A program made the translations under genes and the position numbers. Positions 53,961 through 64,000 of a stretch of DNA of 64,000 nt are shown one piece after another; the first letter of the stretch is position 1; the number at the start of each line of letters is the position of its first letter. Under the pieces are notes generated by a model. It was not told the origin of the DNA, did not search any database, and saw only the letters and a program-made list of their open reading frames with translations. Origin of the DNA: Raphanus sativus (Eukaryota > Streptophyta > Magnoliopsida > Brassicales > Brassicaceae); contig NC_079512.1 of assembly GCF_000801105.2 (NCBI RefSeq), positions 26,367,848 to 26,431,847 of the forward strand. Reading direction: 5' to 3'.

Positions 53961-56864
53961 ATGAATTCCGATGGATCCAACTCCGGTGGGAAGAGACGAG
54001 AGAATCGTGCAAAGATTGTGAAGAAGCTCGCGAGTGGTGAAGATGACTCGAGAAACAACAAGGCTTCAAAGAGAAGAAGAGAAGGCAAAGCTACTGATGA
54101 TGATAGTGAGCCTCCTGTTAAGAAAGTAGCTTCTACAGAGACAACAAGGATTGAACAAGTCAAAACATCAGATTCTTACTTGTCTAAGACAAGGTATATT
54201 GTTTTTTTTTTTTTTTGTGAATAATTGACTCTTTCTACTTGAGAGCTTTGTAATAGTCTTTATGGTTTCTTACATGTTTTACAGATTTGATCAGTTCCCA
54301 CTGTCTCCCTTATCTCTAAAAGCAATTGAGGATGCTGGATTTAAGACAATGACTTTTGTGCAAGAGGCTACTCTTCCTATCATTCTCAAAGGTGAACACT
54401 TTATCTCATTGGACTTGCTTATAAGGCAGAAACATAACACACACCATGATTGGTTGAAGCTTGGTTGTTTTTATTTTTTTAGTTCTTCTAATGTTTCTTA
54501 TTTGACTTATTGGTTTTCCAGGTAAAGATGTCTTAGCTAAGGCCAAAACAGGCACTGGGAAAACAGTTGCATATTTGGTGAGACATTTCTACCCCTCTAG
54601 GTTCATGGATATATACATGGATGTTCAGTTAGGAGTTTGATTGTTTTTTTCTGTTTTATCAAAGCTTCCATCAATAGAAGCTGTTATTAAATCTCCTCCT
54701 GTAAGCGGGGATACTAGGCGACCCCAAATTATTGTGCTTGTGGTATGTCCTACTCGGGAACTTGCTTGTCAAGCTGCTGCAGAAGCAAAGACCCTGCTCA
54801 AGTATCACTCATCTATTGGTGTTGATGTTGTGATTGGAGGTACAAAGCTTCGAGCTGAGCAAAGGCGTATGGCAAAACGTCCTTGCCGGGTAAAGAAATT
54901 TCCATTGGAGCAATATCTCTCTCTATATATATATATTCTTTTAATAAATCACATTATTTGAAACATTATCAGATTCTTGTGGCTACACCTGGAAGGCTAA
55001 TAGACCATATTGACAACACTAATGGATTTGCATCAAGGTTGAGAGGTGTAAAAGTCCTTGTGCTTGATGAAGCTGATCATCTCTTGGACATGGGTTTCCG
55101 AAGTGATATTGAGAGGATAATCACCCGTGTTCCTAAGAAGAGACAAACATTTTTGTTTTCTGCCACGGTACCTGAAGAGGTAAGCTTCTTCGTTTGCTTG
55201 CACAATAAGGCTCTCACTTTTGGGTTGGCATCTTAAGTTATGTTTTCTTTTTTCGGGTGTCAAGGTCCGCCAAATATGCCATGTCGCTTTGAAACAAGAT
55301 CATGAGTTCGTCAATTGTGTTCAAGAGGGTAGTGATGAGACACATCAAGAGGTAAAAGTTTGCTCTTTAGGCTCATATGTAGGTTTGTGGGTTCGGATAG
55401 TTCAGGTCTAGTTCGACCAAAATCTCACTGAATTGAATCGAAACGAGTTAGGTTCGGTATTCGGGTAGTTTGGTTTAATTTTTTATCTAAACTAACCAAT
55501 TTTTTTTGGTTTCGTTCATATCTTGGCTAAAATTCGGTTGCCGGATTATTTTGGCTTGTTCTCAAAATTTTGGTTAATTGGTTCAAAATTTGGTTAATCA
55601 TTTTTCTTTTTGAAAAACTGAACCGAAACCCAAAGTTTTCTATGAACCTGTCAAATTGAACCGAACTAACCGAAATTTCAGTTCGGTTTGGTTATAAACC
55701 GCGGGCCTATTCATATGAATGGATGTTATAGGTTTCTCATGTCTGTTTTACACGTCCCAGGTCACACAAATGTATATGATAGCATCACTGGATAGACATT
55801 TCTCGCTCATATACATGCTCCTTAAAAGACACATTGCAGATAATGTGGACTATAAGGTAAACTTGTTAATTCCTCTAGTGAAATTTGAGACACGAATGTA
55901 TTTCTGAACTAACACAACTCGTTGTTGTTGCAGGTAATTATTTTCTGCACAGCTGCCATGGTTACAAGATTGGTGGCTAATTTGCTTGATCAGCTAAGCC
56001 TGAACGTCAGAGAGATCCATTCTAGAAAACCGCAGGGTTACAGAACCAGAGTTTCTGATGAGTTTCGCAAATCCAAGAATATTATCCTTGTTACATCTGA
56101 TTTATCTGCTCGTGGTGTTGATTACCCTGATGTGTCACTAATAGTACAGGTAAATCTGATACCACTCCCACATGGGCTGTGGTGGCCAATAATTAATAGT
56201 ACCAAATATAGTCCCATTTGTCCCACTCACAAGCTAGCTTTTGTGTGGGCTCTACCTTTACTGAAGTTATTATTGTGTACATAATGTTGCTTTTGCAGAT
56301 GGGATTACCATCAGACAGGAAACAATACATACATAGACTTGGCAGAACCGGGCGGGAAGGTAAGGAAGGGGAAGGTGTACTTTTGTTAGCACCTTGGGAA
56401 GAGTACTTTCTTTCATCTGTTAAAGACTTGCCCATCACCAAGTCTTCTTTGCCTCCGGTAAACCCTAAGGAAGTGAAAAAGGTAAATCATGAATTTGTTA
56501 CTCTGACTGAGCTTTGGCAATCCTTACTATAGTACAAACCGTTTTTGAAGTCAAAAGCTAAAGACTGTTCTATAGTATGTGACTCTAGCTGATGGGTTGT
56601 TTTTATTACATTCAGGTGAAGAAGGCGCTTAGCCAAGTGGATATGACGATCAAGGAGGCAGCGTATCAGGCTTGGTTGGGTTACTACAAATGTCAGGAGA
56701 AAATTGCAAGAGACACGACTAGACTGGTGGAGTTGGCCAATGAGTTCAGTCGCAGTATGGGACTCAGCATCCCTCCCGCTATCCCTGCAAACGTTCTTGA
56801 CAAGATGGGTCTCAAAGACGTTCCTGGTCTTAGAGCAGCTCCTGGTTTTGACGAGAACAAATAA
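53961..56864 (+). CDS. DEAD-box RNA helicase, RH25/RH26 (STRS2)-like (10 exons)
   Basis: ATP-dependent RNA helicase. Exons: 53961-54193, 54285-54391, 54522-54577, 54665-54889, 54973-55179, 55265-55351, 55761-55856, 55934-56149, 56299-56481 and 56616-56864, giving 1659 nt and 552 aa. A basic N-terminal extension (GGKRRENRAKIVKKL) precedes the Q-motif region FDQFPLSPLSLKAIEDAGF. Core motifs in order: AKTGTGKT (I), PTRELA (Ia), TPGRL (Ib), DEAD (II), SAT (III), DLSARGVDYPDV (V) and HRLGRTGREG (VI). The C-terminal part has AAYQAWLGYYKCQEK. In Arabidopsis the closest genes by recall are the At5g08610/At5g08620 tandem pair, RH26 and RH25/STRS2; only one gene is present here. Intron 6 carries a repeat insertion. 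Confidence 0.92.
55380..55725. repeat. AACCGAA-rich dispersed repeat in RH intron 6
   Basis: About 340 bp dense in TTCGG(T)TT and AACCGAA(C) words, with partial self-complementarity. It shares CCAAAATCTCACTG.ATT and GAACCTGTCAAA blocks, in the same order, with 1060-1700. Intron 6 is over 400 bp while its neighbours are about 70-300 bp, which fits an insertion. The element type is unknown. Confidence 0.55.
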
Positions 56865-57259
56865 ATAAGAAACTATCGTTCTAGATATGGATCTTTTCTC
56901 AATAGCATGTTTTGTTGCAAAACTTTTTTTTCTTTTGATGCATGTGTGATCTTTTCTTAATAGTATGTTATGTTTCAAAAGTTGTTATTGGGTCGTTGTT
57001 TTCCGGCGAAAAAAGAAAAAAGATACTCTGTGTCTGGTTTCTGTTAATTATGATTTAAATAAAAAGAAGATCAATACATCTGAAGAGGTGTTCATGTTGT
57101 CAAAAGCCTTTGCCCACTTATGTCGGACCAATTTCAGGAATACATACAGAGAACATGGTTAGTTGAAAGCAAGCAAGATTGCATTAGGTGTGAAAATAGT
57201 TTATTACAAAAGGGATCAAATGAAATATATAATGTAATAGATATTTTGATCGAGTGGTG
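56865..57259. other. Convergent 3' spacer RH / LepA
   Basis: 395 bp between the stops of two convergent genes, AT-rich. It holds both 3' UTRs; nothing else seen. Confidence 0.6.
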
Positions 57260-60200
57260 TTACAAAACCTCCTTTTCAAGTTTGAGAACGGCCATGAAAG
57301 CTTCTTGAGGTACATCAACTCTACCAATGGCTTTCATTCTCTTCTTACCTGCCGCCTGTTTTGCACCATTCACATCAAAGTATTATAAAAAATAGAAGTT
57401 AAAAAAAAAATCATTTATCCCTTAAGACGAAAAGTACCTGTTTCTTAAGAAGCTTCTTCTTCCGAGATATATCTCCACCTGAATGAATAATAGTAACAAG
57501 ATCAGAGATGGCTTTGTGGGAACAACACACTGTTACACACATGAAAGGATGCAGGTAAGCAAGGAAATGTGTACTTACCGTAACATTTGGCCAAAACATC
57601 CTTTCTGATTGCTGAGAGAGCTTCACTAGCAATCACTTTTGATCCTATACAAGCCTGCACATATATGTTCATGTCAAAACAGCTTCCATGGTTTGTATAT
57701 TCTAGGGGGCATCTTTAGATAACAACAATCAGGATCAGTTTAAGTCTAAGATCCAATCCAACTCTCCAAGCATCCATAGAAACTATTATTTATTCAGCAG
57801 CGAAATAAAATGATTTATAAAAGCTTAAATGATTAAATACCTGGATGGGCACTTTAAACATTTGTCTCGGAATAAGCTCTTTGAGTTTTTGAGTCAAAGC
57901 TCTTCCAACAGAATATGCCTGCAAGCATAGTTCAAAATGATTGTGAGGACAAGACTCTTTAATAACTCTATGCTAAACACTGGGAGATGTTCTAATTCTC
58001 AATAGTAAGCGTATTAATGCTAAGTTCACAATTAGTAAGGTTTTATAACCAACCTTGTCTCTGTGTACAATGGTTGACAAAGGTTCCACCAATTCAGCAT
58101 TAATCAGAATATCGAGTTTTATCAGATCGCTTTCTCTGTACCTGCAAACGTGTTATAATAGAGATGTTAAGAAATACATAGAAAAGCGAAAGGGAAACAT
58201 AGATCTGCTAAAGTTTTTACATCATTCATTACATTTAATTACTAAGAAGATGATACAATTTTGGAGAGGCCATTAAGTTAAACTAAAACTGAAGACATTC
58301 ATCACTAAGTAAGAGATGATTTATTGAATAAGAAAGTTAGTGGAACTAACCCAATAACTGAGTATTCCATGCTAGCATATCCCTTGGTTCTGGACTTTAA
58401 TTGATCAAAGAAATCTCCCACCATCTGCAAATAACGAGAAGATCAGTTTACATAATCAAGAGGGACATACCTAACCTTTCATTGGGATTACAACAGTGCA
58501 AAAGCCAAAACCTCACCTCTGCAAGAGGTAACTCATAGAGGAGAGAAGCTCTGTTCTCAGCTATATATTTCATTTCTTTGAATTCCCCTCTCCTATCTTG
58601 AGCGAGCTCCATAAGCGCGCCAATGTAGTCTTTCGGTGTAAGCAACTCAATCTGTATGCAGTAAGTATATGTACTTCAAATAAACGTTGTCTTATGACAA
58701 TATCAGCAAATATTATGCGGTAGAAAAAGTAACCTTAACGTATGGTTCTTCGACTGATTTCCTTAGCCCAGGTTGTGGAAGGAGAGATGGGTTTGAGCAC
58801 ATAGTCTGCAGAAACATCAATTTCAAATGGTAGTAAGGCTCTAGATATCAAGAAAAGATGTAATTTCCAGAGAAGAACAATGTTAAAAAGTGTAGGATCA
58901 ATAGGAAATTACAGTATCACCATTTACAGTGTGCACTTTATATACAACACTTGGAGCAGTGGTAATGAGATTTAAGTTGTATTCTCTCTCTAGCCTTTCC
59001 TGCAAAGAAGATGAACTAGAGCATAAGTATAAGTGTAGCAAATAATCAAACAAAAACAAGATGAGCAAACATGTCTGACCTGCACAATTTCCATGTGGAG
59101 AAGACCCAAGAAACCGCACCTAAAGCCAAAACCCATGGCACTTGAAGTCTCAGGCTCAAACTGCAGGATAACAACCAAGTTGAGAATATCAATAATAAGT
59201 TCTTATTTTCGATAGGTTCCCTTTGCTAATAATACCTTCAGAGCGGCATCATTGAGTTGCAGTTTTTCCAACGCATCTCGAAGATCAGGAAATCTGTCAT
59301 CAGACGACACTTTTTTTTAAAAAAAAACACATAAATAAAATAAAAAGTCAGAAAAAGAAAAAATGAAAAATAAGTACTGGTCAGCGTCAACTGGGAACAG
59401 GCCACAGAACACCATAGGGGTAGCTTCCTCGTAACCGGGTAAGGAGCTTTCTGCCTTTCTGCTAAAATTTGTTATTGTATCTCCTACCCTGGCATCTGCA
59501 ACCGATCTTATAGAAGCAGAAATGTACCCCACCTGTAGTTAATATTCAAGAACACTGGCATCACTGGAAAGTAAAGTGAAACAAAGAAAAAAAATATTAT
59601 GTTCAAAAAGAGTACACTACCTCACCAGCATATAACTCATCCACTTGAATTTGATTTGGAGATAGAACGCCGATTTCATCTGCGAAATAGTCCTGGAATT
59701 TGATGCAACATTTGAGAAACATGAGATACTAATGAACACACAAGAAAGATAGGCGTTCTCAGTGATTGCAAATGGAAAGCTATCTTAACCAAATGGAAAG
59801 ACATCCAGACCAGAGTAGTAGAGAGAGAGAGAGAGAGAAAAGTAAAAAAAAAAGAAGAAGTAAGAAACCTTTCCGCTTGCCATGAATAGAATCCTGTCGC
59901 CTTTCTTCACTTTCCCATCGATGACTCGGAAGTATACAATGACACCACGATATGCATCATAATAACTGTGGACACGTGTATTGTTGTGGAAGACAAAAAA
60001 AAGTGAATACTTCACGCTCATTATATCACACTACAACTTAGACTCTATGCTTTTGCCTTGATAATGACAAAGTGCAAACCTGTCAAAAATTAAGGCTCTG
60101 AAGGGTTTTTCTGCAGTTTCGGGAGGTGGAGGTATCCTTTCAACAATTGCATTCAATATCTCCGTTATACCAATTCCCTCCTGTATCAATCAATCAAATA

Positions 60201-62057
60201 TGTAGATGGAGAGTTAGACGTCTTTTAGTCTTTTATGTGGCAGAATACCAAAATGATTTTTAAAATTCTAACCTTTGCCGAGCAGAGTATTGCTTTGCTA
60301 CAGTCTAACCCAATAACCTACACAAACAATCGGCAAAGAATAAAAAAAGAAAGCAAAGTTAAAAGGCATAACGTGAGTACAATGAAAATCTAAGACAATG
60401 TCTAACAGAAGCTAGAACCTAGTTATATGTACTGATAACATTTTGACAACAGTAACATAAAAGACTGAGAAGAGGAATACTATTCATATTATAACTGGCT
60501 GCACTGCATGATTGTTATTACCAAACATCATAACCATGAAGAGAACCACTAACCTCCTCAATCTCCCTGAGAACTTGCTCTGGCTCAGCGCCTGGAAGGT
60601 CAATCTTATTCACAACCTGCAAGAAGAAGTAGAACCCGTTTGCTTAAACTCTGGTTAACAGACCAAATTGTTGGACAGGATAGAAAAGAAAAGAAAAATA
60701 AAACACCTTGCATTATTGTTTCCTGAATTGTTATAAATCAGATTCAAGAAATAACCAACCCTTAAATGATATCATCTTTATATCCTAGACTAGCTATTCT
60801 TTTAATGATATAGATTAAGTACTACATACATTAAAATAGCCTTAAAGAAGAGAATATAAACGCCAATAAAAGATGAAGCACGAAACCATACTTACAGGAA
60901 TGATTTCGAGGTTGTTTTCTAGAGCCAAATAAACGTTGGCCAGTGTTTGCGCTTCCACACCCTAAACCACATGTTAAGGGGAAGTACTTAAGAAAGTTGT
61001 TTACTAATGTAACAGGTCATAGAAAAAGACTAGTAGCAAATCCACCAAGCGCAAAACAGCTAAAGCAACACAGGTATCAGGTTTCCACACCGTGCTAGAA
61101 AAAGTATGTCACTGAAAAAAGAAGTAATCACCTGGGATGCATCCACAACAAGAAGAGCACCCTCACATGCGGCAAGAGATCGAGAAACCTATTAACAGAA
61201 GAAAAATTAAACAACTGTATTCTTCATCAACGCAACAATCCACTGCTTTTAGGTGATAAAGGATCCCAAGTAACTTCTCACAGATGACAAAACTGAACTT
61301 AAACCTCAAAGGTATCCCATAGATAACAAAGTCTATTGTTGGAAAGAACAAATGGATTAGAAGATTTTTGAAGGTACCTCGTAAGAGAAATCAACATGGC
61401 CTGGAGTATCAATCAAGTTGAGACAATACGGTGTATCCTCATAAACATAACGCATTCGAGCTGCCTGCACCAAACATACATCAGAAATTTACAAAGTTAG
61501 AAGCTTTGTTACTTGTGCAAAGAAACTAAACTAAATCAAAGAACCTGGAGCTTGATGGTGATGCCTCGTTCACGTTCCAAATCCATGTTATCAAGAAACT
61601 GCTCCTTCATATCTCTGTTCTGAACAGTACCAGTCACCTGAAGCAACTTATCCGCCAACGTCGACTTCCCATGATCAATATGTGCTATTATACTAAAGTT
61701 CCTTATCTTCGATATCGGTACCTGCAAATTTTCCAACAAAAAAAATAATAAAAATCCGATTTTTAAATCCAAATCCCTCCTAATTTGCCACAGATAGACG
61801 CAGAGAGAGGTTCATTATCTGACCTTCAAAAGACGGTCTTGGCCAGAACGGGCGGCTAGTTTGGAGTTAGAGTCAGAGAGGTTGCTCTGACTCTGAGGCT
61901 GAGTTCCGGCTGTGGCCTGGCAGAGTATCTGTAGCCTCCGGTTAGAGTGGCGAGGGAAGGTAGAGACGGGAAAGGAAGAGAGACGTCGGAGAGAAGAAGG
62001 AGTTGGGGATAAGAAGAAGGTTGGAGGAGATAAGTCCATAGCATAAGCCATGGCCAT
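57260..62057 (-). CDS. CPLEPA: Plastid translation factor LepA/EF4 (complete, 22 exons)
   Basis: Ribosome-bound translational GTPase of the LepA/EF4 family, acting on plastid ribosomes. The first exon is 61824-62057 and the last 57260-57355; 22 exons sum to 2040 nt and 679 aa. A Ser/Pro/Arg-rich N-terminus (about 60 residues from [17 protein letters not shown]) is a plausible transit peptide. GTPase motifs in order: AHIDHGKST (G1), RGITIKL (G2), DTPGHVDF (G3), NKID (G4) and SAKEG (G5). Further blocks are [15 protein letters not shown] and [18 protein letters not shown]. The LepA-specific C-terminus contains [14 protein letters not shown] and ends KLEKEVL. An in-frame Met 31 codons upstream (62150) exists, but the stretch between is a poor transit peptide, so I start at MAMAYAM. 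This corresponds to At5g08650. Confidence 0.94.
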
Positions 62058-63812
62058 GGGCAACTGTGTGTCACTCTTCGGACCTCTTCTTATGGTTTTG
62101 AGTGAAAAAGTCTTTTTTTTTTCTTTGGTCTTAAAAGGATTCTGAACCACACGATATCCGGATCAGAACGGACGAACCGACCCGAGGCAGACCAACAGCA
62201 CGACCCGTGTGAGCTAGGCTGTTCAGTTTTCAGCTTCGTTTAGGTTTGGTTTTGATATTTTGGTTTATTATAATATACCAACAATTCGGTTATTTATAAA
62301 ATTTAGTTTGATTTCAGTTTACCTATTTTTATTTCGGTTTGGTTCAAATAAATTTTTTTGACAATTCTCTCAATTAACCATTTTCAAGTTTTTGTCACAA
62401 AAACAACTCAAAAATAAAATGATCAAAACAGTATTTTTTTATTTTGAAAAATTTAATATATTTATTATTTTTAAAATTTAAAACTTTATCTCCAAAACTC
62501 ACCATTTAATTATATATTCTAAGTATATATTAGTTAATCGAATAGATATAAAAATATTTTTTATTCTTTAATAAATTCTCTTTTTGGTCATTTTTAATAG
62601 CTATTTTTGTAAAAATAAAGTAAAAAGGATTTTCCAAGGAAATTTCTTTAAATTTATTAACTAGTATCTTATTAATTTCTGTTTCAACTTAGTTTCTGTT
62701 TTTTTAATAAGAAAAATAGGCTCAGAAATCCAAAAATTCGAACTGGACACAGAAAATTGAATGTTCCTACACATAAAGAAAAATAAATAAATAAAGTTTT
62801 TTTTTTGTTGGTTCAAACTTGTTGTGCTATGAATGATTCTTCTGATTCAAGACTGTTGTTGAACCAATGATCAAGCACTCTGGCAATAATATGAGACTTT
62901 TTATTCAGTAATGAGTTGATTAATGTTTTTAATCATTATCATAGAGGGATCTTCACATGCCTCAAGACTTAGTTTAATTATATTCTTTTGAAAAGAAAAG
63001 TCTAAACCTTTCCGCAGTTTTGGGGTTTCTCCTTCTTCGTAGAAGAAGTAAGAAGAGTGAGAAAAAGACAAAGATTCGGTTTTTACTTAAGACATGGTAA
63101 TTGACCAAAAACCATTACCGCATGTGAGACTGTCTTTTCCTTTTTAACTTGGAGATTAAAGAAAGAAAAAGTTTTTGACTTTTCTTCGTTATCAAGCTGC
63201 TTGGCTTCAATTAAATGGTGGTCCAATCGTTCTGGTGTTGAATGAATCCCTTTTTATTTTTTTTTTGTTTTTCTTTTGAGTTTCTTCATTCATACTACTA
63301 CTACTCTCTCGGGGGCCCTTGACTTTTTTCTTCTTTTTAACATTTATTCTTCTCGTGTTTGCTTTTGTCTTTCTTTTTGGTCCTTTCACTGTTTCTCTGT
63401 CGTGAATCCCAAGCTCGCGCAACCTTTGACGTCTTTTCCTCTTCTGGGTAAGTTCCTCTTCATCTGCTAAAAAAATCGATTTCTCTGAGAGAGAGAGGCT
63501 TGCACAGTGTTTGACCTAAAGGTGTGAAACGGCTTTGGCATCTGTTACCATTGTCCCAAAGGCGATTGTAATGTCTGTTACAGTTTAGGACACGATTTTT
63601 GTCTTTGGAAGATTTAGTTTCCTTTGATCTGACTTTTTCCTTTTACTACTTGTCCTTTCTCTGATAGGATTATTACTTTACCCTCGCTCGTGTTCTTGGA
63701 TCAAAGTCTCGAGATTTTTTTTTCTTTAAAACTGGTTCTCAAACTCGGTGGGCATGATCTTTCCGACAGCTTTACCTTGAGGTCTGTCTTTTTTTATCTG
63801 GAGGAGTTAGTT
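62058..63812. other. Divergent spacer LepA / PSI3-like
   Basis: Holds the LepA promoter and the PSI3-like 5' leader. From 62210 to 62350 lies another AACCGAA/TTCGGTT-rich patch. The leader has T-runs and a GTAAGT at about 63447-63452 that may be the donor of a 5'-UTR intron. Short open frames here are not gene-like. Confidence 0.5.
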
Positions 63813-64000
63813 ATGGGGAGTTTTTGCTCCAAGAGCCTCGGAATCAACTTCGGCAGTGAGTATTCAGGTTCAAGCGTGGCTGATGATGCCCGAGAACCCG
63901 AGTTTGCCTACCAACAACAACAACAACCAATGGGTCCTCCCGGTACAAGACAGTCTATGGTTAAAGACTCTGCTAAAGAACAGCCAATACAGCTGAAAGA
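63813..64000 (+). CDS. PSI3: PSK simulator 3-like protein, N-terminal part (runs off the window)
   Basis: The first 62 codons are visible. MGSFCSKSLG fits an N-myristoylation signal (Gly2) with a nearby Cys for palmitoylation, as described for the DUF668/DUF3475 PSI proteins, which attach to membranes and affect growth. A Gln run (YQQQQQP) and GPPGTRQSMVKDS follow. The domains themselves lie beyond the window. Identification rests on the N-terminus and on position next to LepA, matching At5g08650-At5g08660 in Arabidopsis. Confidence 0.75.
   Translation, partial: MGSFCSKSLGINFGSEYSGSSVADDAREPEFAYQQQQQPMGPPGTRQSMVKDSAKEQPIQLK

Noticed and set aside
62058..62150. LepA start 31 codons upstream (MVQNPFKTKEKK)
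   Set aside because: Highly charged stretch, unlike a transit peptide; the downstream MAMAYAM start matches the known family start.

Overview
This is nuclear DNA from a flowering plant, almost certainly a member of the Brassicaceae. Genes have many short exons, AT-rich introns and long AT-rich spacers. Recognised genes follow the order of one stretch of Arabidopsis chromosome 5 (my recollection: At5g08415, 08420, 08430, 08520, a relic of 08530, 08610/08620, 08650, 08660). The thinned-out gene content fits a Brassica- or Raphanus-like genome fractionated after polyploidy; that placement is inference.

Layout. 1-1918: AT-rich spacer with repeat debris. 1919-3940 (-): plastid lipoyl synthase LIP1P, divergent from 4239-6556 (+) KRR1-type KH-domain ribosome-biogenesis protein. 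7504-8854 (+): 3'-truncated SWIB/Plus-3 gene that collides at 8831-8837 with a 3'-truncated second LIP1P (8813-9602, -). 9901-12198 (+): second, intact KRR1. 12573-24580: complete 12,008-bp autonomous-type Helitron coding a Rep/helicase (14371-20187, -) and an RPA-like protein (21229-23567, -). 25156-27682 (+): complete SWIB/Plus-3/GYF gene with a U12-type AT-AC intron. 28117-29073 (-): MYBS2-like transcription factor. 29660-29759: gap of exactly 100 N. 29760-44773: near-perfect repeat of 14638-29659. 45142-45315: Harbinger-type MITE. 45873-46134 (-): broken fragment of the complex I 51-kDa subunit gene. 47224-53195 (+): TOPLESS-family corepressor. 53961-56864 (+): DEAD-box helicase RH25/RH26-like. 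57260-62057 (-): plastid LepA/EF4. 63813-64000 (+): first coding stretch of a PSI3-like gene.

History readable from the window. (1) A 5.66-kb block from LIP1P intron 2 to SWIB exon 4 was tandemly duplicated, with 7 bp of microhomology at the breakpoint. This gave two intact KRR1 genes and left one SWIB and one LIP1P copy without their 3' ends. (2) A Helitron then inserted between A and T downstream of the second KRR1. The matching empty site survives in the first unit at 6930/6931 and fixes both element ends to the base. (3) The third SWIB copy, second MYBS2 copy and second Helitron are probably an assembly artefact: two overlapping contig ends left unmerged across a 100-N gap. The copies differ almost only by single-base homopolymer indels close to the two contig ends.

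Splice models were built by hand on GT-AG (plus one GC-AG and one AT-AC) boundaries. All seven complete host genes sum to a whole number of codons: LIP1P 388 aa, KRR1 378 aa (both copies), SWIB 556 aa, MYBS2 290 aa, TPR 1122 aa, RH 552 aa, LepA 679 aa.
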